Shown here: one piece after another, positions 30,871 to 43,071 of the stretch
How the letters are laid out: each line of letters begins with the position of its first letter
How positions within the stretch are numbered: position 1 is the stretch's first letter
From: Triticum aestivum
Lineage: Eukaryota; Streptophyta; Magnoliopsida; Poales; Poaceae
Assembly: GCF_018294505.1 (NCBI RefSeq)
Contig: NC_057801.1
Location: 195,684,139-195,748,138, forward strand
Direction: 5' to 3'
DNA: 64,000 bases
Position numbers and translations under genes: made by a program
Notes under the pieces: model-generated
The model's database searches: none
The model's input: the letters and a program-made list of their open reading frames with translations, nothing else
Told to the model about the DNA's origin: nothing

Positions 30871-33800
30871 AAGCGTAGGGTAAGGTGAAGGGGAAACGCA
30901 AACTAGTACAATCTTCACGATCCAGGTTGCACTTCAAATGAACGTTGATTTGAACACCATCTTTGTCTTGTTGTCTTGCTCTGAGAAATCCTGTCAACAT
31001 GACATGGAGGGAAGAAGACTCTAGAAGGGTCGATCTCCTCGAAGATCGAACAACTCACGGAATGAGACATAGGACCAACTCTCGGGTTGAGACACGAGAT
31101 ACACATCAAGAGGGGTGGAAAGAAACGGAGGACGAAGGTTCACTAGGTAGACAATAATTCCACACCTAAGAGGGTGGTGAACGGTCGTCAACGTAGCGAG
31201 GAGTTGAGTTGCCATGATATCACGACGAAACATCCTGGAGGAGGGTGATTCGTAGATTATTACCTTAAGTGGCAAAAAGAATTACTTTTGATTCAAAGAA
31301 CATTGAAACTCTTCATACCAGCCTAAGGCAATTCACAACGATCGTTTGGAGAGGGTCGGTAGAATGGCATACTCGGACTTGGATGATGTGGATTACCTTG
31401 TTGAAGACAACGCAATGGATGATTTTTGCTTATCACCGGAAATGGAAGGGACCCATGGTAGAATGGCACATTGGCGGTGCAAGCTGGGAACAAAATGCAA
31501 ATGCTGGGAATGATTCTAGTAACTGGGGAGAGACTCAACAATAGAGAGTTATTCCACTATTGGAATGGTTATAGCATTGCCGAGGAAACTGGGAGCACTC
31601 CAGTTAGTGTCGATGATAACACGTAGCGCTTGTGCGTGCTCTCAAGAACTTGAGCATTTCCACAATCATCAAGGTTTTACCAATATCCGTGTCAAGGATC
31701 CTGGCAACACAACTTGCTACCATGATGAATGATGATGGATGATGCAGATGCAAAGGAAGATAACACCTTCTCAGATTTCACCCTTGGCGGGGCCAAGGAA
31801 ATAAAATCTGGATGATCGACCGAGAGACATTTAGCACTCCGCTCCTAGTGTTCTCCTTGATGTGCTAGTGTATCCCATTCATTGAAATGGTTTGGTATCT
31901 AGAACATCAAGTAACAGGTCGGACTTCGGGAAGACAAAAATCCATAAGGAACAACTAGGGAGTAAATCCCACGAGATCCCTATGGGGAGGTGGCCAACTT
32001 CCTCAATCAAGATATTATAATAACAGGTCTTCCGGCTGGGTGTGTTGGCCACGACATCCACTTTACCGGTTTCCAAGGGATCGATATTATAGTTCTTGGA
32101 AAATGTTCCAAACCATCATATCTGCCTGAGATTCAGATCTGGTTGGTGTCAGGATATTCCAGACTCATCGAGTCTAGGAAGAAAAACGAAAGTTTGCAAC
32201 ACAAATCGACGAGATGACGTTGCGGGATTCTCGGGAGATGAACTATGATAGCAAGCTCCAAAACATGAGCTGGTTCTGCTACAAACATGTGAACACGCTG
32301 TCCCAGACAAGCATGACCACATAGTAGTCTTATAATAAAACACTACCGAGTTCAGGAGGGGGAACCATCAACGAGGGTATCGAAGTCCTTACATAAGTCC
32401 GGATTAGCTCTTATGAAGAAACTCCTTCTCCTTGAACAAATCAATCAGTGGCTTGGTGTGCTAGGATACACATATGGAATGAAGGTTGCAAGTCTCCAGA
32501 CCACAGAATACTTCGCACGTGTGCATGACTGACTTGCGATGATTCCAGAGGAAGCAACATTGACTTTCTTGAGTCCACGGCGGCAACTTGCATCAAATGC
32601 ACATGAACTAGAGGAAGTCACTTCTAACATCCGAACATATGCTTCATGAGCTAGCATGAACAAGTGCTTTCAAAAGTTTCCAACACTAGCTTAATGTTCA
32701 GCAAAATTATGGAGAAGACAAGGATGTTGTCAATGGGCTCAACAACAATTCATCTAGGTTTCCTTTTAAAAGGAATTCCATAGTTAGGTGAACAAGTGAT
32801 AGCATTGGTCAGACCCAAAGATATAATGGTGTATGCTCGAGGGATCAACCACGAGTAAGACAACATTACAAATATCGTTGGTTCTGGTTTGACTGGATGA
32901 TAGCCCATACTCCAATCAAAGGTTAGATAAAAATGATAGGTTCAGCAACTGATCACAGGGACCAATCGAGGAAGATATCATCTTTCGTCAACACATACTA
33001 CACAAGAATATCCCTTTGGAACGAACTAAGTTAGGCAAGCTTTTATCTTCCAACTCCCCAAGTTGTTGTCTAGCTTAACCAACTAGCTCAGGGGTATCCA
33101 ACACGGATTCTTGGAGAAGGGTGGTTCACAAGAAACCAACTTGATCACGAGCTCAACACAGCGGTCAGGTGACAACCTGGTAATACTGCCGAGAAGATAT
33201 TCGAAAAATCACGAACCACCGATATGTTACTAAGCTCGAGAACAATCTTGCTTTTCAGGGCAAGACGATATAATCAAATGAGCGAGGACTTGACAAAATC
33301 CTAACTCATCAATCTAAGGGTGCACCGAAATAAGGACTAGGTAGCATGATCAGTCTTAGAAGGATGATTCAAAAACCAACATGCTAAGAATGAAATTATT
33401 GTCCATTAACTACCCAGCAACGAAGTTGCTAGGCGTATTGATTTCACACATCACAATTCATTTGTCGGTATTCCGGTTGCATCAACACGAAGACCGAGGA
33501 ATGACTAATGATGGCAAGAAGTATCACTGTACCAAGAGTTCATAGGATGGTGTGCAATTCCTATAACAATCCCGATATAAAGATGGTAATACTCCAAGGT
33601 AGAACAGAACAAAATCTGGATTAGCAATTTGATCTGCGGAGCACAACTTCTTTGACCCAATCCTGGATATGGAAGAGGTACTGGAGTTTGTTTCTCCTAG
33701 TCATTCTGCGATAGAATGGCTTGACGGACCACAAGAGTAATAGGCATCGATAAACGAACGCACGCATACTCTTGACTATCAATTGATAGACGAGGGTCAG

Positions 33801-34782
33801 AATGCAACTAAAGAGAACAACTCAAAGGAACATATAATTTTCTGAGTTGTGGATGCATAGATTAGTATGTCGAACCAAGTTCAACATATTTCTTCCGGAT
33901 AACCCATGCAGAAAGGTAGAACTGGCAGAGTCACGATTTATGAATGGAGAACTCCTCAAGAGTACTCTAATTGTGATCTTTTGATCCAATAAACATCTGC
34001 CATAAGCGGTTCATAGTATTTGGAAGAAGGAAATACCACGGACCTCGAGGACTATCGTAAAGTTACTAATATCCTGAAGGAACTAGCAAACACTATCAAC
34101 ATGAAGTAAGTAGAGTGAATCTCGGGTTCAAATCCCAAGGAGTAGAATACCTACTACTAAGTAGCATCACAGGATGCTTTCAAGAATGATGGCCAGAATC
34201 ATCACACTGGGAACACAAATCATGGCTAAATTACTAGATGATCCCCTAAGACACCTAGGGTCAGAATAATATCTCCAACATATATGTCAAGGTAACGGAG
34301 TACCTCAACTCACTGATTAGTGTGGTTAATCTGGCCCATGGGAACATTGAAACGGGAAGAAAGGATTTGCAAATGCATCAGACTACTTAGAAACCTGGGA
34401 TGACTCGGACATCATAACGGCTGTAAATGCTCAGAAAAGATTTGAGACATTCACAAAATGGTGGCATAACTACTCAGAAGCACAATATCAAGGTTCCGAG
34501 ATCAATAATTAACATACAGAAGTAGTAGGAATTGAAACGAGGCTTAAGTCCAACAATCTTATAAGTCTGCGGATTAGTAACACATGATCCTGATAGAAAG
34601 AAGAGATAGCCTAGTTCTTAATCCCCGTAGAAGAGAAGATGATGACTCAGATCAGAAGGCCATGAGGTATAAGGAGTAAAAAGAGCCTTACGTTCCAACC
34701 CACAATCAATTCCCTTATATAACTAAAGAATTTCTAGACTCAACTTTGACCAGTTTGGCTTGGTAATCCTACAGGCAGTCAA
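30871..34782. other. non-coding interior of element B
   Basis: I see no gene in these 3.9 kb. The longest frames are under 92 codons on either strand and match nothing I recognise. Base composition is even, with many a-rich direct copies of gaagat and aggta-type words and no tandem array. Only the 3' edge (caagaatctcgtctcgagat) resembles the end of chromovirus pol. As in known LARDs, the interior may serve as structured RNA for packaging. Confidence 0.7.
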
Positions 34783-34794
34783 GCTCTGATACCA
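34783..34794 (-). promoter_or_regulatory. primer-binding site of element B (initiator Met tRNA)
   Basis: Minus-strand TGGTATCAGAGC, four bases after the 5' LTR end. It is complementary to the 3' end of plant initiator methionine tRNA and is the same type as in element A. Confidence 0.9.
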
Positions 34795-34798
34795 ATGC

Positions 34799-37700
34799 TG
34801 TCAGCACCCCGACTCAATGCCACATCGATCTAGCATGTAACACCTCATATCACTTTGCGGCCTCACGCACGGTATTCCCACGGGTGTCGCCTTACCTTAG
34901 CCCGGGACCGTTTGCGCCTTTTGGCACACGTATATGACAGTGTCGCTAGCATCCATATGATAAGGAGCCCGGGCTGACATGGCTAGTCGTAAACCCAAAG
35001 TGGCACAGACTTACAGGGACAAGCATCCATGACCCAGCATCGAACGTGTCGGTCATCAGCGAGTGAATCCAGGCTGTAGCACTGGGCTAGCAGGACTCCG
35101 GTGAACCGGGCTGTAGCGGGCTAACAGGACTCCGGTATTCATCGCGTGACATTTCCCCGAAGGGACAGACACAGGAACGAAGAAGGACACATGCCGGCCA
35201 GCCTAAGTGTTCCGGAGCAGTAGCAAGCTACCATGGCTCGGTGGAAACACTAGGAGACATTTCCCGTAAGAGAGGCTACTAAAGATAAACAACTAGATGG
35301 TCAGATCCCACACATACCAAGCATTTCAATAACATACACACAATATGCTCGATATGTGCAAATACAACATGGCATCACAACATGACTCTACGACTCAAGT
35401 AATTTATTCAATAGGCTCCGAGGAGCGAGATATTACAAACAGGGGTCTCATGACCCAACAATCAGAGCATACAAGTCAAAGCACAAGCGGAAGCTATCAT
35501 GTCTGAGTACAGACATCTATAAATGAAAAAGGCTGAGAAGCCTGACTATCTATCAGATCCTGCGAGGGCACAAGATCGTAGCTGAGGTAACAAGCTAAAC
35601 GTCGAAGTCCACGCGGAAACTACTAGTGAGACCGAAGTCTCTCTGCAAAACATAAAATAGGCAAACGTGAGTACAAATGTACCCAGCAAGACTTACATCA
35701 GAACTAACTACATATGCATCATTATCAACAAAGGGATGGTGGGGTTTAACTGCAGCAAGCCAGCTTTGACTCGGTGGCTATCCTGAACTACGACTGCAAT
35801 GTAACTCTTTTGATGTGGCGCACACGAGTCCACATATTCATCATATCAATACACCACTATGGATCCGCTCCCGTCTCCCTACGAGAACGCCATCCATAGC
35901 ACTCACTCTTATCTTGCGTATTTTAGAGTATCCACTTTCACTTGTCTATGAACTGATATAAGCAACCCAAAAGTCCTTTTCCGCGGACACGGCTATTCGA
36001 ATAGATGATGTTAACCCTGCAGGGGTGTACTTCTTCACACACGCTCTCACCACTTACCGCCGTTTACACGACATGTACTCGGCAACCTTCAAGCGGAAGC
36101 CCAACGTGGGTGTCGGCCACGGCCTACCTAAACACTCGAGTCTCTAGTCCAGGTTTATCGCCTATTCGGGTTCCATCCATGAGGAGATCCGGTCGGAGTT
36201 TCACTCACAGCCCCAAACGATGTGAACAGGGTTCCGTGACACCAAACGGGCGCCCAGTATACCCGGCCACGTGCCTACCGCATCACAGCCCACCCCTACG
36301 GTCAGCGCTGCCCACGGCCTCCAGCATACTACAAACACCAGAAACTACTTGCAACTCCTGGACAGAGGACAAGGGTGATTAAGAAGCCGAGAGGGTCCAT
36401 TGTTTCGGGCCCAATGCGTGGTAGTAGCTGAATCGTGGATCACAAACATAGAACTCAGTTCTTGAGGACGGCTGCAATGAGACAACCCACCATGTACTCC
36501 TACATGGCCTCTCACCGCTACCTTTACCAAATCGTGTTCACACACTTAGCTCACACACAGTAGGACATGTTCACACACCTCTGATTCATCCCGATGAATC
36601 AGACCTGACTCAACTCTAAGCAGTAGCAGGCATGACAAACAAGCATGAATGAGTAGGCACAACAGGGCTCAAACAACTCCTACTCATGCTAGTGGGTTTC
36701 ATCTATTTACTGTGGAATGACAGGTCATGCAAAGGATAAAGGGGTTCAGCTACCGCAGCAAGTAACAGATGAATCGTTGTTGTCCTAATGCAGTAAAAGA
36801 GAGCAGGAGCGAGAGGGTAGGATTGTATCGGAATGAACAAGGGGTTTTTGCTTGCCTGGCACTTCTGAAGATAACATTGAGTCTTCATCAGTGTCAACGA
36901 TCACATCATCGGTATCGCGTCTATCGAGAGGGGACAAATACCGGCAACACAGAAGGGAACACAATCAATGCAATGCACAATATGATGCATGATCATGACA
37001 TGGCAAAATGAATGTGTTTTGAGCTAATGCAACTAGCAACAGATTAAATGAAGTTGGTTTGAATACAAGATTCAAATTTAAACTCCATATGTGATTATTC
37101 AAATGCCATTTAATTGATTTGTGCTAAACAGCAGCTATAAGTTGTTCTAACATGCATGAAAATGGTACAGATGGATTCCTTGAATTTTTATGATAATTTT
37201 TCATATATAAATTATTTGGAGTTACGGTTGAATTTCTATGATTTTTAGAAGTTTTAGGCATTTTCTGGAATTTCCTGAATTATAATAAATCCAGAAAATG
37301 ATTTATTGCGTCAGCACTAGGTCATGCTGATGTCAGCAGGTCAACTAGGCGGGTCCAGGTCAAACCTGACCAGTGGGGTCCACTGGTCAGTGACTGGGGC
37401 TGGATAGTGCCAATGACAAGTGGGGCCGGGTCAACAGACACGTCAGCACGGTCAAAGCTGACGTGTGGGCCCATGGTGGTTAGGTTAACACTTAACAGAA
37501 AATAATAAAAATTAACTAAGGGCGTGGGGCCCATACGTCAGTGGCTCTGGGGAGGGTTAGTTGGGTCATTAGTGGTTAACTAGACCGGGGTTAGGCCGAC
37601 GGCTCGTCGCCGGTGAGGTCAGTGGCGGCGGAGCGCGTCGGGTTTCGCCCACAGGCGACCATTTGGACGGCGGATTGGTCCTACGCGTAGCTGGGGGTCG

Positions 37701-39003
37701 CGCGCGTCTGGTGGTGCAAGTGGGAGGAGCTGGGGTGGAGCGGGCTCGCCGGAGTCGAGCTCGTGGCGGCGGCCGGAGTTCGGGCAACGGCGGGTTCGGC
37801 GCTATGGTGCATGGGAGGAGGGGTTGGTGGGCGCTACGGGCTCGTGGAGACGTTCTGAGCACGATGGTGCACTCAGGTGGGAGCTCCAGTGGCTCTGGCC
37901 ACGACGGCGACGAGGCACGGCGGCGGCGAGCTTCGGCCGTGGTGGAAGAAGGAGCTAGGGAACGAAATCATGTGCGGGGAGTGAGGGGAAGAGAAGAGGA
38001 GCTCACGGGGAGTTCGTCGGCGGTCTCGGGGAGCTCGGGGAGGCGTCGGAGGTGGTGAATCGACAGCGGCGGTCCTCGCTGGCCGAGGAGGGAAAAAACG
38101 TCGGGACGGTGCTTCGGGGCTTCTCCGGTCGCGTGAGCCGACGGGGAGGTCGAGGGAGGCACTGCAGAGCTCAGGAGCACGTCGGGGAGGAGAAGGGGTG
38201 GTGGTGGCCATGGGTACGGCGACGATGACGGCGAGCTCCGCTCGGTGGTGTGCGCGAGAGGGAAGCAGAGGAGGGAATGGGGTCCAGGGGGAGAGAGGAG
38301 AGGTGCAGGGGGCGAGGGGGAGTGCGTGGCGTCTCCGGGCATCGAGGAGGGAGGCAACCAGGCAGGAGGTGGCTAGGGGGGGAAGCAGGAGGTGGCCGAG
38401 GCATCGCCAGCGCTCGCCACCGAGCAGCTTCGGTGCGAGGGGAGGAAGACGACAGGAGAAGGGTGGGCTGGGCTGGCTGGGCCGGCCAGATGGAGCTGGG
38501 CCAGGCTCTGGTGGGCTGCACGGTAAGGCCAGGTAACTTCCTTCTCTCTCTCTCTCTTCTTCTAATTATCTCAGTTTTCTATTATTCTGTAAATTTAGGG
38601 CTTTAATAAAAATACTCAGACACTTTCAAAAATCATGAAACTAATCATGGCTACTGTTTAGAATATATCCAACAGTAAACATTTTAGTTTATGATTATTT
38701 GAGCATTTGAAATATTTAATAGCATTTAAATGCTCAAATGCAAATACTATATAATTTAATTCAAAAATCCAGGAATAGCCTATAAGTATGTTCATCATTT
38801 TTGGAAGGGGTTTTCACCTTTAACAGAAATTATGAACATTTCCAAAGGCATGCTGGGTTATTGAAAATATTTTTATTGAACCTAGTTAAATTTCATGTGG
38901 TGCTAGGGTTTCAACAATCCCCATTTCAAATTTCTTTGGAATTTAAACATGATGGCATGATGAACAAGCAAAGTCAAGCAAGGGCTGAACTGGGGCTGTG
39001 ACA
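34799..39003 (-). mobile_element. 5' LTR of element B (4,205 bp)
   Basis: Partner of 26621-30832, with TGTCAGCACCCCGACTCA at its left end and GGGGCTGTGACA at its right end. Scattered single-base differences and a few 1-5 bp indels separate the two LTRs. Confidence 0.9.
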
Positions 39004-39008
39004 TAGAC

Positions 39009-40787
39009 ATGGTCTCCAACTCGGAAGTTTATGTCTCTACGACGTGAGTCAGCGTAGCTCTTCTGTCTTGACTTGGCAGACTTCAGACGCTCTCTGACAA
39101 GCTGGACTTGCTCTTCTGCTTCACCGAGGATATCGGGCCCAAAGACAAGTCCTTCTCCGGTTTCTGACCAATTGAGGGGTGTGCGGCATTTCCGCCCGTA
39201 TAACACCGCAAATGGTGCCATCTGAAGGCTTGACTGATAACTGTTGTTGTAAGAGAACTCGGTGAAAGGGAGGCAATCTTCCCACTTAGCTCCATAAGCT
39301 AAGACACAGGCTCGGAGCATGTCTTCGAGTATCTGATTTACTCGTTCTGTCTGACCTCCGGTCTATTGGTGGAAAGCAGTGCTGAAGGACAACTTGGTCC
39401 CCATGGCCTCTTGGAACTTCTTCCAGAACCTTGAGGTAAACTGGGTTCCTCGATCTGACACAATCTCCTTGAGAACACCATGAAGGCCCACGATTCGGTT
39501 GATGTAGAGATTGGCTAACTGGTTTCCCTTGTAGGTCGTCTTGACAGGAATGAAATGGGCCACCTTGGTTAAATGGTCAACAATGACCCATATGGAGTCA
39601 TGTCCCTTGCTTGACCTGGGGAAACCGGTGATGAAGTCCATCCCGACTTTGTCCCACTTCCATTCAGGCACCTTGAGAGGTTGCAACAATCCAGCGGGTC
39701 GCTGATGTTCAGCTTTGACTCTCTGGCATATGTCACACTTTGCAAAATAGGTGGCAATCTCCCTTTTCATCCCGTGCCACCAGAATCTTTCCTTTAGGTC
39801 TTGATACATCTTGGTTCCTCCAGGGTGGATGGAATATGGGGTGTCATGAGCTTCTTGCAAGATCAGGTTCTTGAGCTCAACCTTGTTGGGCACGCAGATG
39901 TGATTCCCAAACCACGCAATTCCTTTCTCATCCTCTGAGAATCCTGGGGCTTTGCCCGCCTTGATCTTCCTCTTGATGCCTTCAATACTCTCATGTCCCT
40001 TCTGAGCTTCCTTAATATCATCCATCAGGGTCGGCTTGACTTCAAGGTTAGCTAAGAATCCTGGTGCAACCAGTTCCAACCCGAAGCTTTCAAGTTCTTC
40101 ATACAAGGCGGGTAGCTTGTCCTTAAGCATAGCATTCAAGGAGCAAGCCTTCCTTCTTAATGCACCTGCTACCACATTAGCCTTCCCAGGGTGGTATCGA
40201 ACACTGAGGTCATAATCTTTGATCAATTCTAGCCATCTTCTTTGCCTCATGTTCAATTCCCTTTGAGTGAAAATATACTTCAGACTTTTGTGATCCGTGT
40301 ATATCTCACATCGCTTCCCTAAGAGGTAATGTCGCCATGTCTTCAGGGCATGAACCACTGCTGCTAGCTCCAGGTCATGAGTAGCGTAGTTCTCTTTATG
40401 AGGCCGTAGTTGCCTTGAAAGGTAAGCTATGAGTCTGCCTTCTTGCATCAGAACACCTCCCAGTCCGGTTCTTAACGCATCACAATATATCACAAACTCC
40501 TTGTGTATATCTGGTGTGGCCAGAACTGGGGCGGTGGTCAGTCTCTTCTTCAGCTCCTGGAAGCTCTCTTCACACTTCGGCGTCCATTCAAACTTCTTTT
40601 CCTTCTTCAAGAGCTGAGTCATGGGTCGGGCAATGCTTGAGAATCCTTCAACGAACTTGCGGTAATATCCCGCGAGTCCGAGGAAGCTTCTGACTTCCGT
40701 CACATTGCTTGGGGATTGCCATTCAGTCACGGCTTCAATCTTAGCGGGATCGACTGACAATCCTTCTTCAGTTGAAACATGACCCAA
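39009..40787 (-). pseudogene. RT thumb, RNase H and integrase of element A
   Basis: A 474-codon frame reads [19 protein letters not shown] (RT thumb), [40 protein letters not shown] and [14 protein letters not shown] (RNase H). It goes on to [20 protein letters not shown] and [11 protein letters not shown] (integrase zinc part), then [16 protein letters not shown] and [14 protein letters not shown] (first two catalytic Asp). A stop after FSTAFHQ (near 39363) is followed in the next frame by ILEDMLRACVLAYGAKWED and QKSYADSRRRDINFRVGDHV. The last catalytic Glu lies in the disturbed stretch. The gene ends at the insertion point of B and resumes at 26615. Confidence 0.88.
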
Positions 40788-40853
40788 GAATCCAACTTCA
40801 CGCAGCCAAAATTCACACTTGCTGAACTTGGCATACAGTTGGTGCTCTCGAAG

Positions 40854-41499
40854 CTAGTCTAGAACCATCCTCAAGTGTCGCTCGTGCTCTTCTTCCGTCT
40901 TCGAGAAGACAAGAATGTCATCAATGAAGACAACGACAAACTTGTCCAAATATTCCATGAAGACCTTATTCATGAGATACATGAAGTAAACCGGGGCATT
41001 GGTCAATCCAAAGGGACATGACCATGCACTCATATAGGCCATATCTGGTTACAAATGCCGTCTTCGGAATATCTTGGGGTCTGATTTTCAGTTGGTAGTA
41101 CCCAGATCTGAGGTCGATCTTGGAGAACACCTTGGCCCCATTGAGTTGATCAAACAGATCTTCAATCTTGGGAAGTGGGTACTTGTTCTTGATTGTAACT
41201 TCATTGAGGGAGCGGTAGTAAATGCACAAGCGGATGGTACCGTCCTTCTTTGCCACAAACAGAACAGGTGATCCCCAAGGGGAGGCACTAGGGCGGATAA
41301 ATCCCTTCCTCAACTGCTCTTCCAGCTGCTTCTTCAATTCGGCTAACTCTTTCGATCCCATTCTATAAGTCTTCTTATAGATGGGTCCCGCTCCGGCTAT
41401 GAGCTCGATGATGAACTCAATGTCTCGATCAGGAGGCATTCCCGGTAGCTCATCAGGAAAAACATCGGGGTATTCGCATACTACCAGCACTTGCTCCAA
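40854..41499 (-). pseudogene. reverse transcriptase fingers and palm of element A
   Basis: The frame opens with [20 protein letters not shown] and [20 protein letters not shown], then [40 protein letters not shown] and TAFVTRYG. A frameshift near 41040 leads to [19 protein letters not shown] and [19 protein letters not shown], where FIDD is the catalytic motif. A stop near 40854 and the following frame change separate it from the thumb. Nothing recognisable as protease or gag lies upstream. Confidence 0.87.
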
Positions 41500-43054
41500 C
41501 GATAATTCCTACATGTTCCCCAAGTCATTTGTCCTCTATTCCTGTATCCTCAAATTGGTCTTCCCAATGGCATCGTCAGTTTTGGTGCTGTCCTCAGGAT
41601 GATAATGTGCTAGTTCACTATGTCCACTAGTCCGATGATGGACCCATGGTTGTGCAAGGTTACGGAGGCTTAACTGATGCCTTTGCAATTCTGTGGGTTA
41701 AGCACATGGTTAAGGACTTGAGCTGGGGTATCTCGTGGAGTCTCCAAGGGTCTAGGGATGGAGCTCTAGTCTTGAGGTGTAAACATATGGGGTTGTACTT
41801 GGTCGAGGAGGTTGTAGCAAAAGTCTTCAGTGCTTGTTGGTTGCCAAATCAGAATCCTTGGTGTATCTTGTCTTGCTTGTCTTCAGTTGAGGAGAGAGAT
41901 GAGAGGGAAAAAGTAGCATAGAGGAGGTGGGTTGCCTAAAGGGGGTTCTATAGTGCAGGTGCAAACAAACAAGTGCCAAAAGGCCAAACACAAACAACAA
42001 AATGAGGAAGGCGATATAGTCGCGTACTTGTTGCCTAGGGAAAAAGTGCGACCTATATCAAAACACAAACAAATAAAGACAAGCAACACGCAATCATGGT
42101 TCTATTCGAACTATCACACGGACTCGACTGCGCATAGGGGGTACACGACTCATCCTACCCTAGGGGTTCTCGGACTCAGTAGTCGTGCCTTGTGCCTCGT
42201 GCAGTCTTCTGAGTTTTCCTCAGGTGTTGCTACGTCTCTTGTAGTTGTTCGATGAAACGATCGCGGTTGAGCTTGAAGAGTCTTCAACAAATTCTTGCCT
42301 GTTGAAGTGATGGGGTGAAGGTGGCTCCTCGTAGCTGGCATTGACTCGGCCTTCTGTTGTCTTCTTAACCATAATGACCCCTTTTTGTCTTCTAAGCCAT
42401 CGATGGTATCAGGTGGGTAATCTTTTATGCAATGACATTATCAAGGCGTAATAGAGGTCCATCATGTCGGTTACATTGATGACAACATCGACACCAAGAG
42501 CGGGGGATGAGGAGAACCGTTTTCCTGCTCACTATGGTGAGGCGGACCAAATGGCTAGGTTCTCATCCATAGGTGGTTGCCGATAGAACAACGGTAGTGA
42601 CAGGGTTCCTCTATTAGCGATGTATATCATTATCTTGCATATTCTATGCCCTGATCATCGTACGCTAAGGTTGCATCATCTTGGGGCAGTGTCAAGGATG
42701 TCACCATCTCCTGGGTCTTCAGGTCCTCATTCCTCGAGGATGTATCTTCTGTTGGTATCGTCTTGTTGTGATGTCGCCAATCTTGTGTTCAGGAGATGTG
42801 GGTGAATGTCTGGCAAGGCATCTTCCTTCTTGATTATCCACGAGGATTACAAGGAATCCGATGGTCAGGGGCATAAGGGTTCTAGCGACCAAAGATTTTG
42901 AAGGGGAAGAGATCAATAGGGAAAGTATACCTTAGTTTTCGAAAGACTGAGAAGGGAAGAGAAGTACAGATAGTTTTGAAAACAAGTAGTAGTTTTGGAA
43001 ATAGTTTTACCCTAACTAACGACCATGCTAACTAAGGCTTCCTACAGTCAGGAT
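41500..43054. other. 1.5 kb between RT and primer site of element A, no recognisable gene
   Basis: Gag and protease would be expected here on the minus strand, but no frame is longer than about 107 codons and none shows a gag, CCHC or DSG motif. Base composition is mixed. The sequence may be an unrelated or LARD-like interior joined to pol. Confidence 0.65.
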
Positions 43055-43067
43055 GGCTCTGATACCA
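43055..43067 (-). promoter_or_regulatory. primer-binding site of element A (initiator Met tRNA)
   Basis: Minus-strand TGGTATCAGAGCC, four bases after the 5' LTR end. It matches the initiator Met tRNA type and confirms the minus orientation. Confidence 0.92.
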
Positions 43068-43071
43068 GCTC

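Larger units (their letters stand above)
26621..39003 (-). mobile_element. element B: LARD-like retrotransposon with 4.2 kb LTRs and a non-coding interior
   Basis: The element is 12.4 kb. Its LTRs are 26621-30832 (4,212 bp) and 34799-39003 (4,205 bp) with the duplication TAGAC. The minus-strand Met-tRNA primer site (34783-34794) and the polypurine tract (30833-30846) are in place. The 3.97 kb interior holds no frame longer than about 90 codons and no gag or pol motif. This layout is that of LARDs (large retrotransposon derivatives), such as the Sukkula group of Triticeae. The family name is not verified. The LTRs look nearly identical where compared, so B is young and was mobilised by proteins from another element. 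Confidence 0.9.
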
